Source: an uncultured Lachnospiraceae bacterium
GTDB taxonomy: Bacteria > Bacillota > Clostridia > Lachnospirales > Lachnospiraceae
DNA length: 11,191 nt
Assembly: GCA_910584785.1 (NCBI GenBank)
Contig: CAJUDX010000084.1
Span: forward strand, 1-11,191
Reading direction: 5' to 3'
How positions within the stretch are numbered: the stretch's first letter is position 1; each line of letters begins with the position of its first letter. The position numbers and the translations under genes are program-made. The notes below the pieces were generated by a model. That model saw nothing but the letters and a program-made list of their open reading frames with translations. It was not told the origin of the DNA and ran no database searches. Below are positions 1 to 6,480 of this stretch, piece by piece.

Positions 1-31
1 CATAAACACTAGCTTCTTAAATCCCGTTTCA

Positions 32-1324
32 TCACTCAAATTCAATCGTAGCCGGCGGCTTAGGGCTCATATCAAAGCATACCCGGTTCACATTCTCCAC
101 TTCCGCAAGTACCCTGTCTGTAATTTTCTGCAATACGTCCCAGTCCACCCGCTCTATGGTAGCGCTCATTGCATCAATTGTATTTATCGCCCGGATAATC
201 ACCATATAGTCAAAGCACCTTGCATTGTTTTTCACGCCCACCGATTTAAAGTCCGGTACTACAGTAAAGTATTGCCAAACCTTCTTATCCAGCCCAGCCT
301 TTGCAAATTCTTCCCTTAATATCGCGTCCGACTCCCGAACGGCCTCCAGCCTGTCCCGTGTAATCGCTCCTAGGCAGCGCACACCAAGCCCTGGACCAGG
401 GAACGGCTGGCGGTAAACCATCTCGGCAGGCAGTCCCAGTTCCACGCCGCAGGCCCGAACCTCATCTTTAAATAGCTGCTTTAACGGCTCTACCAGTGCA
501 AACTGCAGATCCTCCGGCAGTCCGCCCACGTTATGGTGCGATTTTACCATCTTCGTCGTTTTCGTCCCGCTTTCAATAATATCGGGATAAATCGTCCCCT
601 GGCCTAAAAAGTCAATGCCTTCCAGCTTCCTTGCCTCTTCTTCAAATACCCGGATAAATTCTCCGCCAATAATCTTCCTCTTCTGTTCCGGATCAGCCAC
701 ACCCTCAAGCTTTCCTAAAAACCGCTCCACTGCGTCTACATAAATTAAATTTGCATGAAGCTGGTTTTTAAACACTTCGACTACACTTTCCGACTCATTC
801 TTTCGCATTAACCCATGATTCACATGCACGCAAACCAGCTGTTTTCCAATCGCCTTTATCAGCATTGCTGCAACCACCGAAGAATCCACACCACCGGAAA
901 GCGCCAAAAGCACCTTCTTTTCTCCAACTTGCTGCCTAATTAGTTCCACCTGATCCTCAATAAAATTCTTCATATTCCAGTTTGTCTGCGCCTGACACAC
1001 ATCAAAGACAAATTCTTTAAGTTCTGCCCTATCCGGCAGACGATCCATCTTCCTCTCCCCTTTTGCCGCAGGATGGTCAATGGCGAGCACCGGAAAACCA
1101 CACGCATAAATCGCCGGATCAACATCAACTGCAATCCCGTCCACAACCCGATTTTCCCCGCCGTTAAGCACAACCCCTTTTACATTGGGCAATGCCTTTA
1201 ACTCCTCCGGGGTAATATCATGGGGATGAATCTCACTGTATACCCCAAGTTCACGAACCTGGCGGGCCAAAGCCGCATTTTCCGTACTTCCTAAATCCAA
1301 AATAACTATCATATCCTGTTTCAT
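32..1324 (-). CDS. guaA: GMP synthase with a reduced, active-site-less glutamine amidotransferase part
   Basis: GMP synthase makes GMP from XMP and ATP using ammonia, normally released from glutamine by a fused N-terminal class I amidotransferase. Residues 5-80 match the start of that domain (ILDLGS, ELGVYSEIHPHDI, VLNGGEN). The sequence then jumps from FPVLAI (77-82) to a segment at 103-121 that normally follows the domain's end. The CxGxQ nucleophile elbow and the late HPE motif are absent. The ATP pyrophosphatase part is intact: P-loop SGGVDSS at 143-149, then KSHHNVGGLP at 261-270 and the QPFPGPGLG segment at 306-314. The C-terminal dimerisation domain ends in the usual PPATIE-type tail. 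The protein has 430 residues against about 510-525 for the family. The ATG at 1324 has GGAGG 6 bases upstream. It lies 30 bases downstream of the capA-like gene, probably in one transcript. It is most likely ammonia-dependent or helped by a separate glutaminase (inference). Family assignment is secure; physiological role is not. Confidence 0.92.
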   Translation of the reverse strand: MKQDMIVILDLGSTENAALARQVRELGVYSEIHPHDITPEELKALPNVKGVVLNGGENRVVDGIAVDVDPAIYACGFPVLAIDHPAAKGERKMDRLPDRAELKEFVFDVCQAQTNWNMKNFIEDQVELIRQQVGEKKVLLALSGGVDSSVVAAMLIKAIGKQLVCVHVNHGLMRKNESESVVEVFKNQLHANLIYVDAVERFLGKLEGVADPEQKRKIIGGEFIRVFEEEARKLEGIDFLGQGTIYPDIIESGTKTTKMVKSHHNVGGLPEDLQFALVEPLKQLFKDEVRACGVELGLPAEMVYRQPFPGPGLGVRCLGAITRDRLEAVRESDAILREEFAKAGLDKKVWQYFTVVPDFKSVGVKNNARCFDYMVIIRAINTIDAMSATIERVDWDVLQKITDRVLAEVENVNRVCFDMSPKPPATIEFE

Positions 1325-1354
1325 CGGTTTCCTCCTTCTTTTTCCTTTTTTGCT

Positions 1355-2689
1355 TTACTTTTCCCGGATCACACCCAGTTCATCAACCGAAGCGTTTGCC
1401 GATATAGATTCTAAAAACCGGAACACCCTCTGCTGCTGTGCCGGGTCGGTTACCAGGCTTGTCCGGCAGTTCTGCTGAAGGCAGGGCACAAAACGCAGTT
1501 CTAAAAGACCGTCCTGACAGATATCAGCTTCCACCAAACCAGTATCCAGCGTCCTGCTGTTAAACCAGTAATTTCCCAAACTATAAAAAATAGGAACACC
1601 CTTATAATACTCCACCCCTTGCAGGCAGTGCGGATGATCTCCAATCACCAGATCTGCTCCCGCATCAATATACTGATGGCCCAAAAGCTGCTGATCCCCT
1701 TCAAATTGATTCACCCCTTCTGTTCCCCAGTGCACATAAACCACAACAAAATCACTGGTTTCTTCTGCCCTGCGAATAACCTCCAAAAAAGTTTCAGGAG
1801 AAAAGGTCCGCAGAACGCCAGCCGAAGAATTCGTCGCCTCTTTTGTAAACACATAGGAGCGCTCTACCTGCGTCGCACTGACAAAGGCAATTTTCATCCC
1901 GCCCCTCTCCATGTAGACAATCTTCTTTGCCTCCTCCAGGTTCCTTCCTGCACCCACATAGGGAATTTCATAACGATCCAAAGTATCCAATGTGTCAATC
2001 AGTGCTATTTCCCCATAATCAAATACATGATTATTTGCCAGAGAAACTATATCTACAGATAATTTCAGCAAATTTTCCGCCATCTCCGGCTTTGCCCGGA
2101 AGGTAAAGGTTTTCCCCGAAAGCGGTGCTCCTCGGTTGCTGTAGGTAAACTCATTATTAACCATCATAATATCTGCCGAATCCATCCGGGCAATTAAATC
2201 CGGCGTAATGCATTGCGCAATATCATTGCCCCGGCTGTGATAGCTGACCATATTTGCATATCCTTCGGCAAAACTGATATCCCCGGCAAAAGAAAGAGTA
2301 ACCCGTTTAGGCTGGGCTGACCGTCCATGACCTGCCCCATCTTCGGGATCTCCTATTTTCTTCCTGGTTTGTTCTTCACCACCTGCTCGCGCTTCTTCCC
2401 TACCGAATCGTTCTTCTTCACCACCAACTCGCGCTTCTTCCCTCCTAGCTTGCTCTTCTCCACCCCCGGATCGTTCTTCTTCCCTCCGGGTTTCTTCTTT
2501 TTCACTCCCCTCCTGCTCTTTTACCATAGTTTCGCTATGAATGAAAATTTCTGTCTGACTTTCTTCTGTCTGTTCAGCAGCTGCTAGCGCTTCCCCTTCC
2601 CGAAGCTTAACCCATACATCACTTTCCTGTAAAGGCACTCCTCCCCATAAAGCAAATGCCGTCAGCCATAACGCCAGGCGACTCACCAT
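1355..2689 (-). CDS. CapA-family (PGA_cap) exported metallophosphatase-like protein
   Basis: This is a CapA/PgsA-type protein. Family members are linked to poly-gamma-glutamate capsule or cell-envelope functions and have a calcineurin-like fold, but the reaction is rarely known. Residues 3-20 form a hydrophobic signal or anchor segment, so the protein should act outside the membrane. Residues 60-111 are a charged Glu/Arg/Gly linker with repeated GGEE units. The catalytic-type domain runs from about 129 to 405 and has the family motifs in order: AGDI (135-138), NNE (178-180), LANNH (217-221), VHWG (319-322), GDHPH (350-354) and YSLGN (369-373). The ATG at 2689 has GGAGG 6 bases upstream; another ATG 4 bases earlier is out of frame. 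It is the first gene before guaA, and a promoter lies at 2786-2814. No pgsB/pgsC-type partners are present, so capsule synthesis is not supported here. Family confidence is high; function is unknown. Confidence 0.9.
   Translation of the reverse strand: MVSRLALWLTAFALWGGVPLQESDVWVKLREGEALAAAEQTEESQTEIFIHSETMVKEQEGSEKEETRREEERSGGGEEQARREEARVGGEEERFGREEARAGGEEQTRKKIGDPEDGAGHGRSAQPKRVTLSFAGDISFAEGYANMVSYHSRGNDIAQCITPDLIARMDSADIMMVNNEFTYSNRGAPLSGKTFTFRAKPEMAENLLKLSVDIVSLANNHVFDYGEIALIDTLDTLDRYEIPYVGAGRNLEEAKKIVYMERGGMKIAFVSATQVERSYVFTKEATNSSAGVLRTFSPETFLEVIRRAEETSDFVVVYVHWGTEGVNQFEGDQQLLGHQYIDAGADLVIGDHPHCLQGVEYYKGVPIFYSLGNYWFNSRTLDTGLVEADICQDGLLELRFVPCLQQNCRTSLVTDPAQQQRVFRFLESISANASVDELGVIREK
2371..2487 (-). 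repeat. Degenerate coding repeat in the CapA linker
   Basis: Three imperfect direct copies, starting at about 2371, 2410 and 2451 and spaced 39-42 bases apart, encode units of the type GGEE(Q/E)-x-R-REEAR. They lie in the linker between the signal segment and the CapA domain. Purine bias on the coding strand is strong. The linker is probably disordered, and copy number may vary between strains. Confidence 0.7.
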
Positions 2690-2785
2690 ACATCCCCTCC
2701 TTTGGCACCTTTTATCAGATCACTTACAAATCTTTGCATCATCATTTTTAATCGTTCTCTTACCGACAAACTGGTATCTTCAAAA

Positions 2786-2814
2786 ATCTTAACATAAAAA
2801 AACCAATATGACAA
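2786..2814 (-). promoter_or_regulatory. Candidate sigma-A promoter for capA-guaA
   Basis: On the minus strand, TTGTCA (2814-2809) is followed by a 17-base spacer and TAAGAT (2791-2786). A TG one base upstream of the -10 gives an extended -10. The expected start is near 2779, leaving about 90 bases of leader before the capA ATG. Transcription from upstream would be stopped by the terminator at 2918-2951, so this promoter would be the main source of capA-guaA mRNA. Confidence 0.5.
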
Positions 2815-2830
2815 GAAGTGGTTATTGAAA

Positions 2831-2872
2831 ACTTTCTTGATGAAACTTCTTGATAAAAACTTTCTTCATAAG
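2831..2872. repeat. Three 14-bp imperfect tandem repeats upstream of the capA promoter
   Basis: Three consecutive 14-base units read ACTTTCTTGATGAA, ACTTCTTGATAAAA and ACTTTCTTCATAAG. They begin about 17 bp upstream of the capA -35 box. ACTTCTTG at 2845-2852 is also the reverse complement of CAAGAAGT at 2812-2819, which overlaps the -35. This could be a binding array for a regulator, but the sequence is A/T-rich and simple, so chance is possible. Confidence 0.4.
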
Positions 2873-2917
2873 CTTGCCCTTCAGCCTTACTCAGCCAACG
2901 TTTAGTCTCTGCCAAAC

Positions 2918-2951
2918 AAAAAAGCGCCTTTTTCCCTGCAAGACGCTTTTT
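2918..2951 (-). terminator. Intrinsic terminator, minus strand
   Basis: On the minus strand AAAAAGCGTC (2951-2942) pairs with GGCGCTTTTT (2928-2919), a 10-bp stem including one G-U pair, with a 13-base loop and a run of T. Read on the plus strand the same stem has a C-A mismatch, so the minus direction is preferred. It would end transcripts from the lipoprotein gene or from the structured region at 3075-3235, about 390 bases after the lipoprotein stop codon. It could also act as an attenuator ahead of capA-guaA. Confidence 0.65.
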
Positions 2952-3074
2952 CCTCCTATTTAGGGCGGACATAAATTTTCAAACATACTCAAGTGTTCTG
3001 TCTATATACTATCTGGCGAAACTCCTCAGCATAATCGTTTATCAGCAAGGCAGATTTTTGACAGCGCAGCACTG

Positions 3075-3235
3075 GCTGCGGCTGAAAAATCCAACACAGC
3101 AGATAAGTGAATAAACAAAGAGGTTTGCCTGAATATAATACAGACAAAACACGGATGTACTAAAAATTCCTTCCCGCAGGCAGCCGCAGCACCAGAATAA
3201 AGCATCTGGCCCGACGGGTTCCCGCGCCTAAGCGC
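3075..3235 (-). ncRNA. Candidate structured RNA in the 650-base gene-free stretch
   Basis: The gene-free stretch 2690-3341 contains clustered pairings on the minus strand: GCGC-TTAG-GCGC at 3235-3224; GCCAGA/TCTGGT at 3210-3205 with 3196-3191; TTTGTCTG/CAGGCAAA at 3148-3141 with 3131-3124 around a 9-base loop; and a perfect 10-bp long-range pairing of GCTGCGGCTG (3190-3181) with CAGCCGCAGC (3084-3075) that encloses the third hairpin. Two stems contain G-U pairs that become A-C mismatches on the plus strand, which points to a minus-strand RNA. The terminator at 2918-2951 lies downstream in the same direction. I do not recognise an Rfam family. It may be a 3' UTR element of the lipoprotein mRNA, a free small RNA, or a leader for capA-guaA. 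No separate promoter was identified. Confidence 0.35.
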
Positions 3236-3252
3236 ATTTAAAACACCTGCAT

Positions 3253-3320
3253 CCAATCACCAATTAAATCCAATCACCAGTTAAATCCAATCACCAGTTA
3301 AAACCAATCACCAGTTGAAC
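3253..3320. repeat. Four copies of a 17-bp tandem repeat
   Basis: Units start at 3253, 3270, 3287 and 3304, each exactly 17 bp, with consensus CCAATCACCAGTTAAAT. Copies differ at one to three positions, mainly near the 3' end of the unit. The array begins 21 bases past the lipoprotein stop codon. The reverse complement carries ACTGGT, the half-site of the inverted repeat at 5314-5334. There are no spacers, so it is not a CRISPR. It is either a replication-slippage minisatellite or a protein-binding array. Confidence 0.9.
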
Positions 3321-3341
3321 AAATGACGTTCACGATAAAGC

Positions 3342-5222
3342 CTAATATGGATAATATACCATCTGCCTTCCCAGAGAAACGGCAAAGGAAAGATTTGCTG
3401 TATCCACATCCTCCGGTACCTGGAAGAAGATTTCGCCCTCTTTGGATTCTCCTGGCTCTAAATAGGTTCCATTCAGACATTTGCCGTAGGAAAGCAAGTC
3501 CACACATTCATAGGTATCGCCCGTGCTGACATCCACAAGCTCAATAATGGTGTCCTCACCCACAGTATAAATCATAGGCAGGAAACCTTCCTCCTCTGTG
3601 CTCTTATTGGTAATCGTAAAATTACCCTTAGCAAACTTATTGCCGTCCTCCGGGTCATATTGGAACATGCCATGAACAAATCCTCCGCTTAGCTCGCCGC
3701 CATGGTAAGTAATTTCCCATTTGCCCATAATAATGGACTCTTCCTTTTCCAGCTGCGATTTTCCTGCAATATTATCCAGCATCGCCACATACAAATCCGG
3801 CGTATTGATATTGTGATAAATATAGGACAATACATCTGCCTTCGTCACCTCCGGGTACTGTGCGGTTTCATCATCATAGCTGGTAAAAATCCGCTCCGGC
3901 GCATTTTCCTGAATATTACCCACATGGCGAAGAAGATTTCCGGTGGACGCCTCATATAAATCAATGGACGTGCTGGAATATACTTCCTGAATCTTACTGT
4001 CACTTCCGCCATTTATCTGATAGTATTCACCATATTCATAATTTGGCGTCAGCACCAGATAATAGTCTGCCTCCTCCGGTGATGCCGCAAACTCCCCGCT
4101 GGGAAGCCCAAACATAAAATCGCCAATTACATGAAGCGGAGCCGGAGAACCAGGAAATTCCTCTGCCTGGGTATTTTGATAAAAAGCAATGACCTTTTTT
4201 CCTTCTATCTCAATTGCTCCCGGTGCAGCATTCTCTGCCCCTTCACCCTCAGCAGGCTCTCCTGCTGCAGCTCCATTTCCTGCCCCTTCACCCTCAGCAG
4301 GCTCTCCTGCTGCAGCTCCGTTTTCTGCCGCTTCATTTCCTGCGGATTCGCCTTCCGCAGCTCCATCTCCCGCAGTACCTTGGCTTCCCTCCTTCAGATC
4401 CAGGGAACTATTTACTGCAACCATCATCTTCGTATTATAATATTCCTCCCCGCTTACGTCGGAAGTCTGCTTTATCGTGCCGGACTCCTCCTCTAACTGG
4501 GGAAGAAGTTTCTGTACATAAGCGATGTAATCCAGGGCTTCCTGAACAGAGTCCGTGCTCACCGCTTTATTATCCTCTGCATTCTGGAAATAGGTATTCA
4601 GCCAGTCGGTATACGACCAATCCTCATAATACCCGGCTTCCATCAGTGCGTCTCCCACGCGGACAATAGATTCCGGCTTTTTCTGCACCCACTTCTCGAT
4701 CACATCCTTTAGCTCATACCCATAAGTTTCATCGGGAATCCCCTTCCAGAGCGCAGCCAAGGCCTGTCCGTCCAAATCATCTGCTGCAGCCAGTAACGGC
4801 CAAAAATAATCATATGGCGTAAATGCATCCTCAAACGATGTCCAGAACTCCTCCCCGCCGGCTGTCACCTGAGAAAGGCAGTTCACCGCGTATTCCCCGC
4901 TCTGCGGATAATCCAAGGCAAATGCCCCATCCTTCCAGGAATCATCGCTATCCGTCGGACGATTACTCTGATATTCCTGGGCACAGAGGAGAGCTGCCGC
5001 TTTAAACCTCTGGCTGTAAGAGCTGTCCGCAGAAGAGGCCTCCTGCTTTAATGCTTCCAAATCCCACTCAGCTCCGTGCTCTGTCACATACGTCTCAAAA
5101 CTTTCTGCCTTCCGCGCCGAGCTCCAATACTCTTCTCCCTTACTCTTTGCGCCTCCTCCCTGACAGGCTGTCAGGCTGATACAGGCAAGAAAGCCACACA
5201 ACAAAACCACACTTTTCTTCAT
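3342..5222 (-). CDS. Surface lipoprotein with Ala/Gly/Glu repeat linker and C-terminal DUF4352-like domain
   Basis: This is an exported lipoprotein of unknown function. The N-terminus has KK, a hydrophobic segment (5-16) and the lipobox SLTAC, with the lipidated cysteine at residue 20. Residues 30-270 are an acidic, helix-rich region with many Trp and Tyr that I do not recognise. Residues 280-335 are a low-complexity Ala/Gly/Glu linker with a 15-residue unit repeated. Residues 340-485 form a second unrecognised domain. Residues 498-622 resemble the immunoglobulin-like DUF4352 fold: GKWEITY, then GNFTITNKS, a GTYLEPGES segment and a final beta-rich tail. The ATG at 5222 is preceded by AGGAGAGG. 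The gene has its own near-consensus promoter, is monocistronic as far as visible, and is divergent from a LysR regulator. The lipid anchor would place it on the outer face of the membrane. Existence as a gene is near certain; the role is open. Confidence 0.9.
   Translation of the reverse strand: MKKSVVLLCGFLACISLTACQGGGAKSKGEEYWSSARKAESFETYVTEHGAEWDLEALKQEASSADSSYSQRFKAAALLCAQEYQSNRPTDSDDSWKDGAFALDYPQSGEYAVNCLSQVTAGGEEFWTSFEDAFTPYDYFWPLLAAADDLDGQALAALWKGIPDETYGYELKDVIEKWVQKKPESIVRVGDALMEAGYYEDWSYTDWLNTYFQNAEDNKAVSTDSVQEALDYIAYVQKLLPQLEEESGTIKQTSDVSGEEYYNTKMMVAVNSSLDLKEGSQGTAGDGAAEGESAGNEAAENGAAAGEPAEGEGAGNGAAAGEPAEGEGAENAAPGAIEIEGKKVIAFYQNTQAEEFPGSPAPLHVIGDFMFGLPSGEFAASPEEADYYLVLTPNYEYGEYYQINGGSDSKIQEVYSSTSIDLYEASTGNLLRHVGNIQENAPERIFTSYDDETAQYPEVTKADVLSYIYHNINTPDLYVAMLDNIAGKSQLEKEESIIMGKWEITYHGGELSGGFVHGMFQYDPEDGNKFAKGNFTITNKSTEEEGFLPMIYTVGEDTIIELVDVSTGDTYECVDLLSYGKCLNGTYLEPGESKEGEIFFQVPEDVDTANLSFAVSLGRQMVYYPY
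4231..4365 (-). repeat. 45-bp coding repeat in the lipoprotein linker
   Basis: Copies at 4231-4275 and 4276-4320 are nearly identical, and a degenerate third follows at 4321-4365. They encode a 15-residue unit of the type NGAAAGEPAEGEGAG. The near identity of the first two copies points to recent duplication, so the linker length is likely variable between strains. Open reading frames on the opposite strand here are shadows of the repeat. Confidence 0.9.
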
Positions 5223-5258
5223 TATCCATTCCTCTCCTTTTCTGTCAATTGCTTCCCT

Positions 5259-5287
5259 ATTATACTATACATTTTCACTGTTTTCAA
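5259..5287 (-). promoter_or_regulatory. Near-consensus promoter of the lipoprotein gene
   Basis: On the minus strand TTGAAA (5287-5282), a 17-base spacer and a perfect TATAAT (5264-5259). Transcription would start near 5252, giving a leader of about 30 bases that includes the ribosome binding site. This is the strongest promoter match in the window. Confidence 0.8.
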
Positions 5288-5313
5288 CTCCTTTAGGGGC
5301 AAATGTTGCTTTC

Positions 5314-5334
5314 ACTGGTTCACAATAAACCAGT
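5314..5334. promoter_or_regulatory. Perfect 7+7 inverted repeat, operator-like
   Basis: ACTGGTT (5314-5320) and AACCAGT (5328-5334) are perfect inverted copies around a 7-base spacer. The element is centred about 70 bp upstream of the expected lipoprotein transcription start and has no T run, so it is not a terminator. It looks like an activator or repressor site in the lipoprotein/LysR divergent region. The bound protein is unknown. Confidence 0.5.
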
Positions 5335-5436
5335 TATATCCTGTGAGTCAATATTTTTACAGTTCTATTAAACATTTTCCACTTGTTTTTTTTTAACCTG
5401 ATCCTTACAATCAAGCTTACGTGATTTTTTAACGCC

Positions 5437-5463
5437 GGATAATACAACATTCGACAAAATTCA
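5437..5463 (+). repeat. Direct repeat copy 1 upstream of the LysR gene
   Basis: A 27-base sequence beginning GGATAATACAACATTCGAC recurs 65 bases downstream (5502-5528) with only two A/G differences. Each copy contains a GATAAT -10-like box. It may be an autoregulatory site for the LysR protein or a duplicated promoter; the sequence alone does not decide. Confidence 0.8.
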
Positions 5464-5501
5464 ATATACATGGCATAGTCTTTGGTTTCGATTGGGGCTT
5501 T

Positions 5502-5528
5502 GGATAATACGACATTCGGCAAAATTCA
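5502..5528 (+). repeat. Direct repeat copy 2 upstream of the LysR gene
   Basis: This second 27-base copy begins GGATAATACGACATTCGGC and ends 46 bases before the LysR start codon. A weak TTTGGT box (5481-5486) stands 16 bases upstream of GATAAT (5503-5508), so this copy may supply the -10 of the LysR promoter. That promoter assignment is low confidence. Confidence 0.75.
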
Positions 5529-5562
5529 CCATTTGCTGTTGGTGACAACCGCAATTCATTTC

Positions 5563-5568
5563 AGGAGG
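5563..5568 (+). promoter_or_regulatory. Ribosome binding site fixing the LysR start
   Basis: AGGAGG lies 6 bases before the ATG at 5575. The open frame extends upstream to a TTG at 5482, but nothing like a ribosome binding site precedes that codon, and the family's conserved N-terminus begins at 5575. Confidence 0.85.
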
Positions 5569-5574
5569 TTTTTC

Positions 5575-6480
5575 ATGGACTTACATCAACTGGAGCACAT
5601 CCTTAAAATCAGTGAGGAAAAGAGTATTACCCGGGCCGCAGAAAAACTGTTTGTCTCGCAGTCATCACTAAACCAACAGCTAAAAAAGCTGGAGATCGAA
5701 CTGGGCACCCCTCTCTTTGTCCGAACCCACTCCGACTGGCAGCCCACACCGGCAGGCGAAGTCTATCTGCAGGCGGCAAGGACGATTCTGGGCATAAAAA
5801 AAGATGCCTACAGCAAAATTCATGACATGGCAGAATTTAACCGCAGGCATTTCATTATTGGCCTTATCCCAGAGCGGGGCATTGACTTATTTGTTTCCAT
5901 TTATCCCCAATTTCATCAGATTTTTCCCGATGTCATTCTTGAACCGGTAGAGTGCAATGTCCGCACCATGCAAAAGAAAGTTTCCAGAGGGGAAATCGAT
6001 CTTGGCCTGATGACCCTGACCAGCCACCAGCGTGATGAAAACACCTACCACCACATGGCCTACGAGGAAATTTTTCTGGCAGTACCAGCCACCCACAACC
6101 TGGCAGGAAACGGAAGCAGGGATACCGCTAACGCCCCGGAAATTTCTCTGGAATCCTTTTCCCAGGACCCGTTTATTTTTATTTCCCAAAGTTCAACCAT
6201 GTACGAACTGGTCAATGAGCTTTTTACCTCGGCAGGATTTGAACCAAGAGTCCTGTTTTCCACCAGCAGCAACAGCAGCAAACACCGCATGGTTAATGCC
6301 GGCATAGGCTGCGCCCTCCTACCCGCTATGTTTGCTGCTCCGGCAGAAAACATTGTATTTTTCCGCCTCCGCCAGCATCCCCATTGGGAAATTTCCATGT
6401 GCAGCAGGAAGGGCGCTTATTTAAGTACAGCAGAAAAAACTTACTTAAATCTATGCCATACCTATTGGAGTGAAACTTAA
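5575..6480 (+). CDS. LysR-family transcriptional regulator
   Basis: This is a cytoplasmic DNA-binding regulator of 301 residues, the usual length for the family. The N-terminal winged helix-turn-helix starts MDLHQLEHILKISEEKS and continues ITRAAEKLFVSQSSLNQQ (residues 18-35), then LEIELGTPLFVR. A linker helix leads to the periplasmic-binding-protein-like effector domain (about 92-295), with GLMTL and the AGIGCALLP segment typical of LysR effector domains. It is divergent from the lipoprotein gene and convergent with the amidohydrolase operon, whose last gene overlaps it by 4 bases. LysR proteins most often control the divergent gene and themselves, and the direct repeats at 5437-5528 and inverted repeat at 5314-5334 are candidate sites (inference). 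Control of the amidohydrolase operon cannot be excluded. The effector is unknown. Confidence 0.93.
   Translation: MDLHQLEHILKISEEKSITRAAEKLFVSQSSLNQQLKKLEIELGTPLFVRTHSDWQPTPAGEVYLQAARTILGIKKDAYSKIHDMAEFNRRHFIIGLIPERGIDLFVSIYPQFHQIFPDVILEPVECNVRTMQKKVSRGEIDLGLMTLTSHQRDENTYHHMAYEEIFLAVPATHNLAGNGSRDTANAPEISLESFSQDPFIFISQSSTMYELVNELFTSAGFEPRVLFSTSSNSSKHRMVNAGIGCALLPAMFAAPAENIVFFRLRQHPHWEISMCSRKGAYLSTAEKTYLNLCHTYWSET

Noticed and set aside
970..1173. Frameshift explanation for the short amidotransferase domain of GuaA
   Set aside because: Other minus-strand frames here do not encode the missing CxGxQ or HPE segments, so the missing part is absent, not shifted.
2760..2972. 70-codon minus-strand open frame in the intergenic region
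   Set aside because: No ribosome binding site before its ATG, it runs through the intrinsic terminator and the 14-bp repeats, and its translation looks like no protein family.
3026..3256. 76-codon minus-strand open frame
   Set aside because: Starts at a TTG without a ribosome binding site and coincides with the paired RNA-like segments; its composition is not protein-like.
3253..3320. CRISPR array
   Set aside because: Units are 17 bp and directly adjacent with no spacers, and no cas gene is present.
2690..3341. Purine or cobalamin riboswitch upstream of capA-guaA
   Set aside because: Fragments such as GTCTCTGCC (plus strand, wrong direction) and GGGAA/GCTGC were noticed, but the conserved core elements in the right order are missing.
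4131..4669. Plus-strand open frames rich in Ser/Pro/Leu opposite the lipoprotein
   Set aside because: They are antisense translations of the Ala/Gly/Glu repeat and have no start signals or family resemblance.
5314..5334. Terminator reading of the ACTGGTT/AACCAGT inverted repeat
   Set aside because: The stem is short and A/T-containing, and no T run follows on either strand; it sits upstream of a promoter.
5482..5574. Upstream extension of the LysR protein to a TTG codon
   Set aside because: The extra 31 residues do not match the family, cover the second direct repeat, and lack a ribosome binding site; AGGAGG precedes the ATG at 5575.
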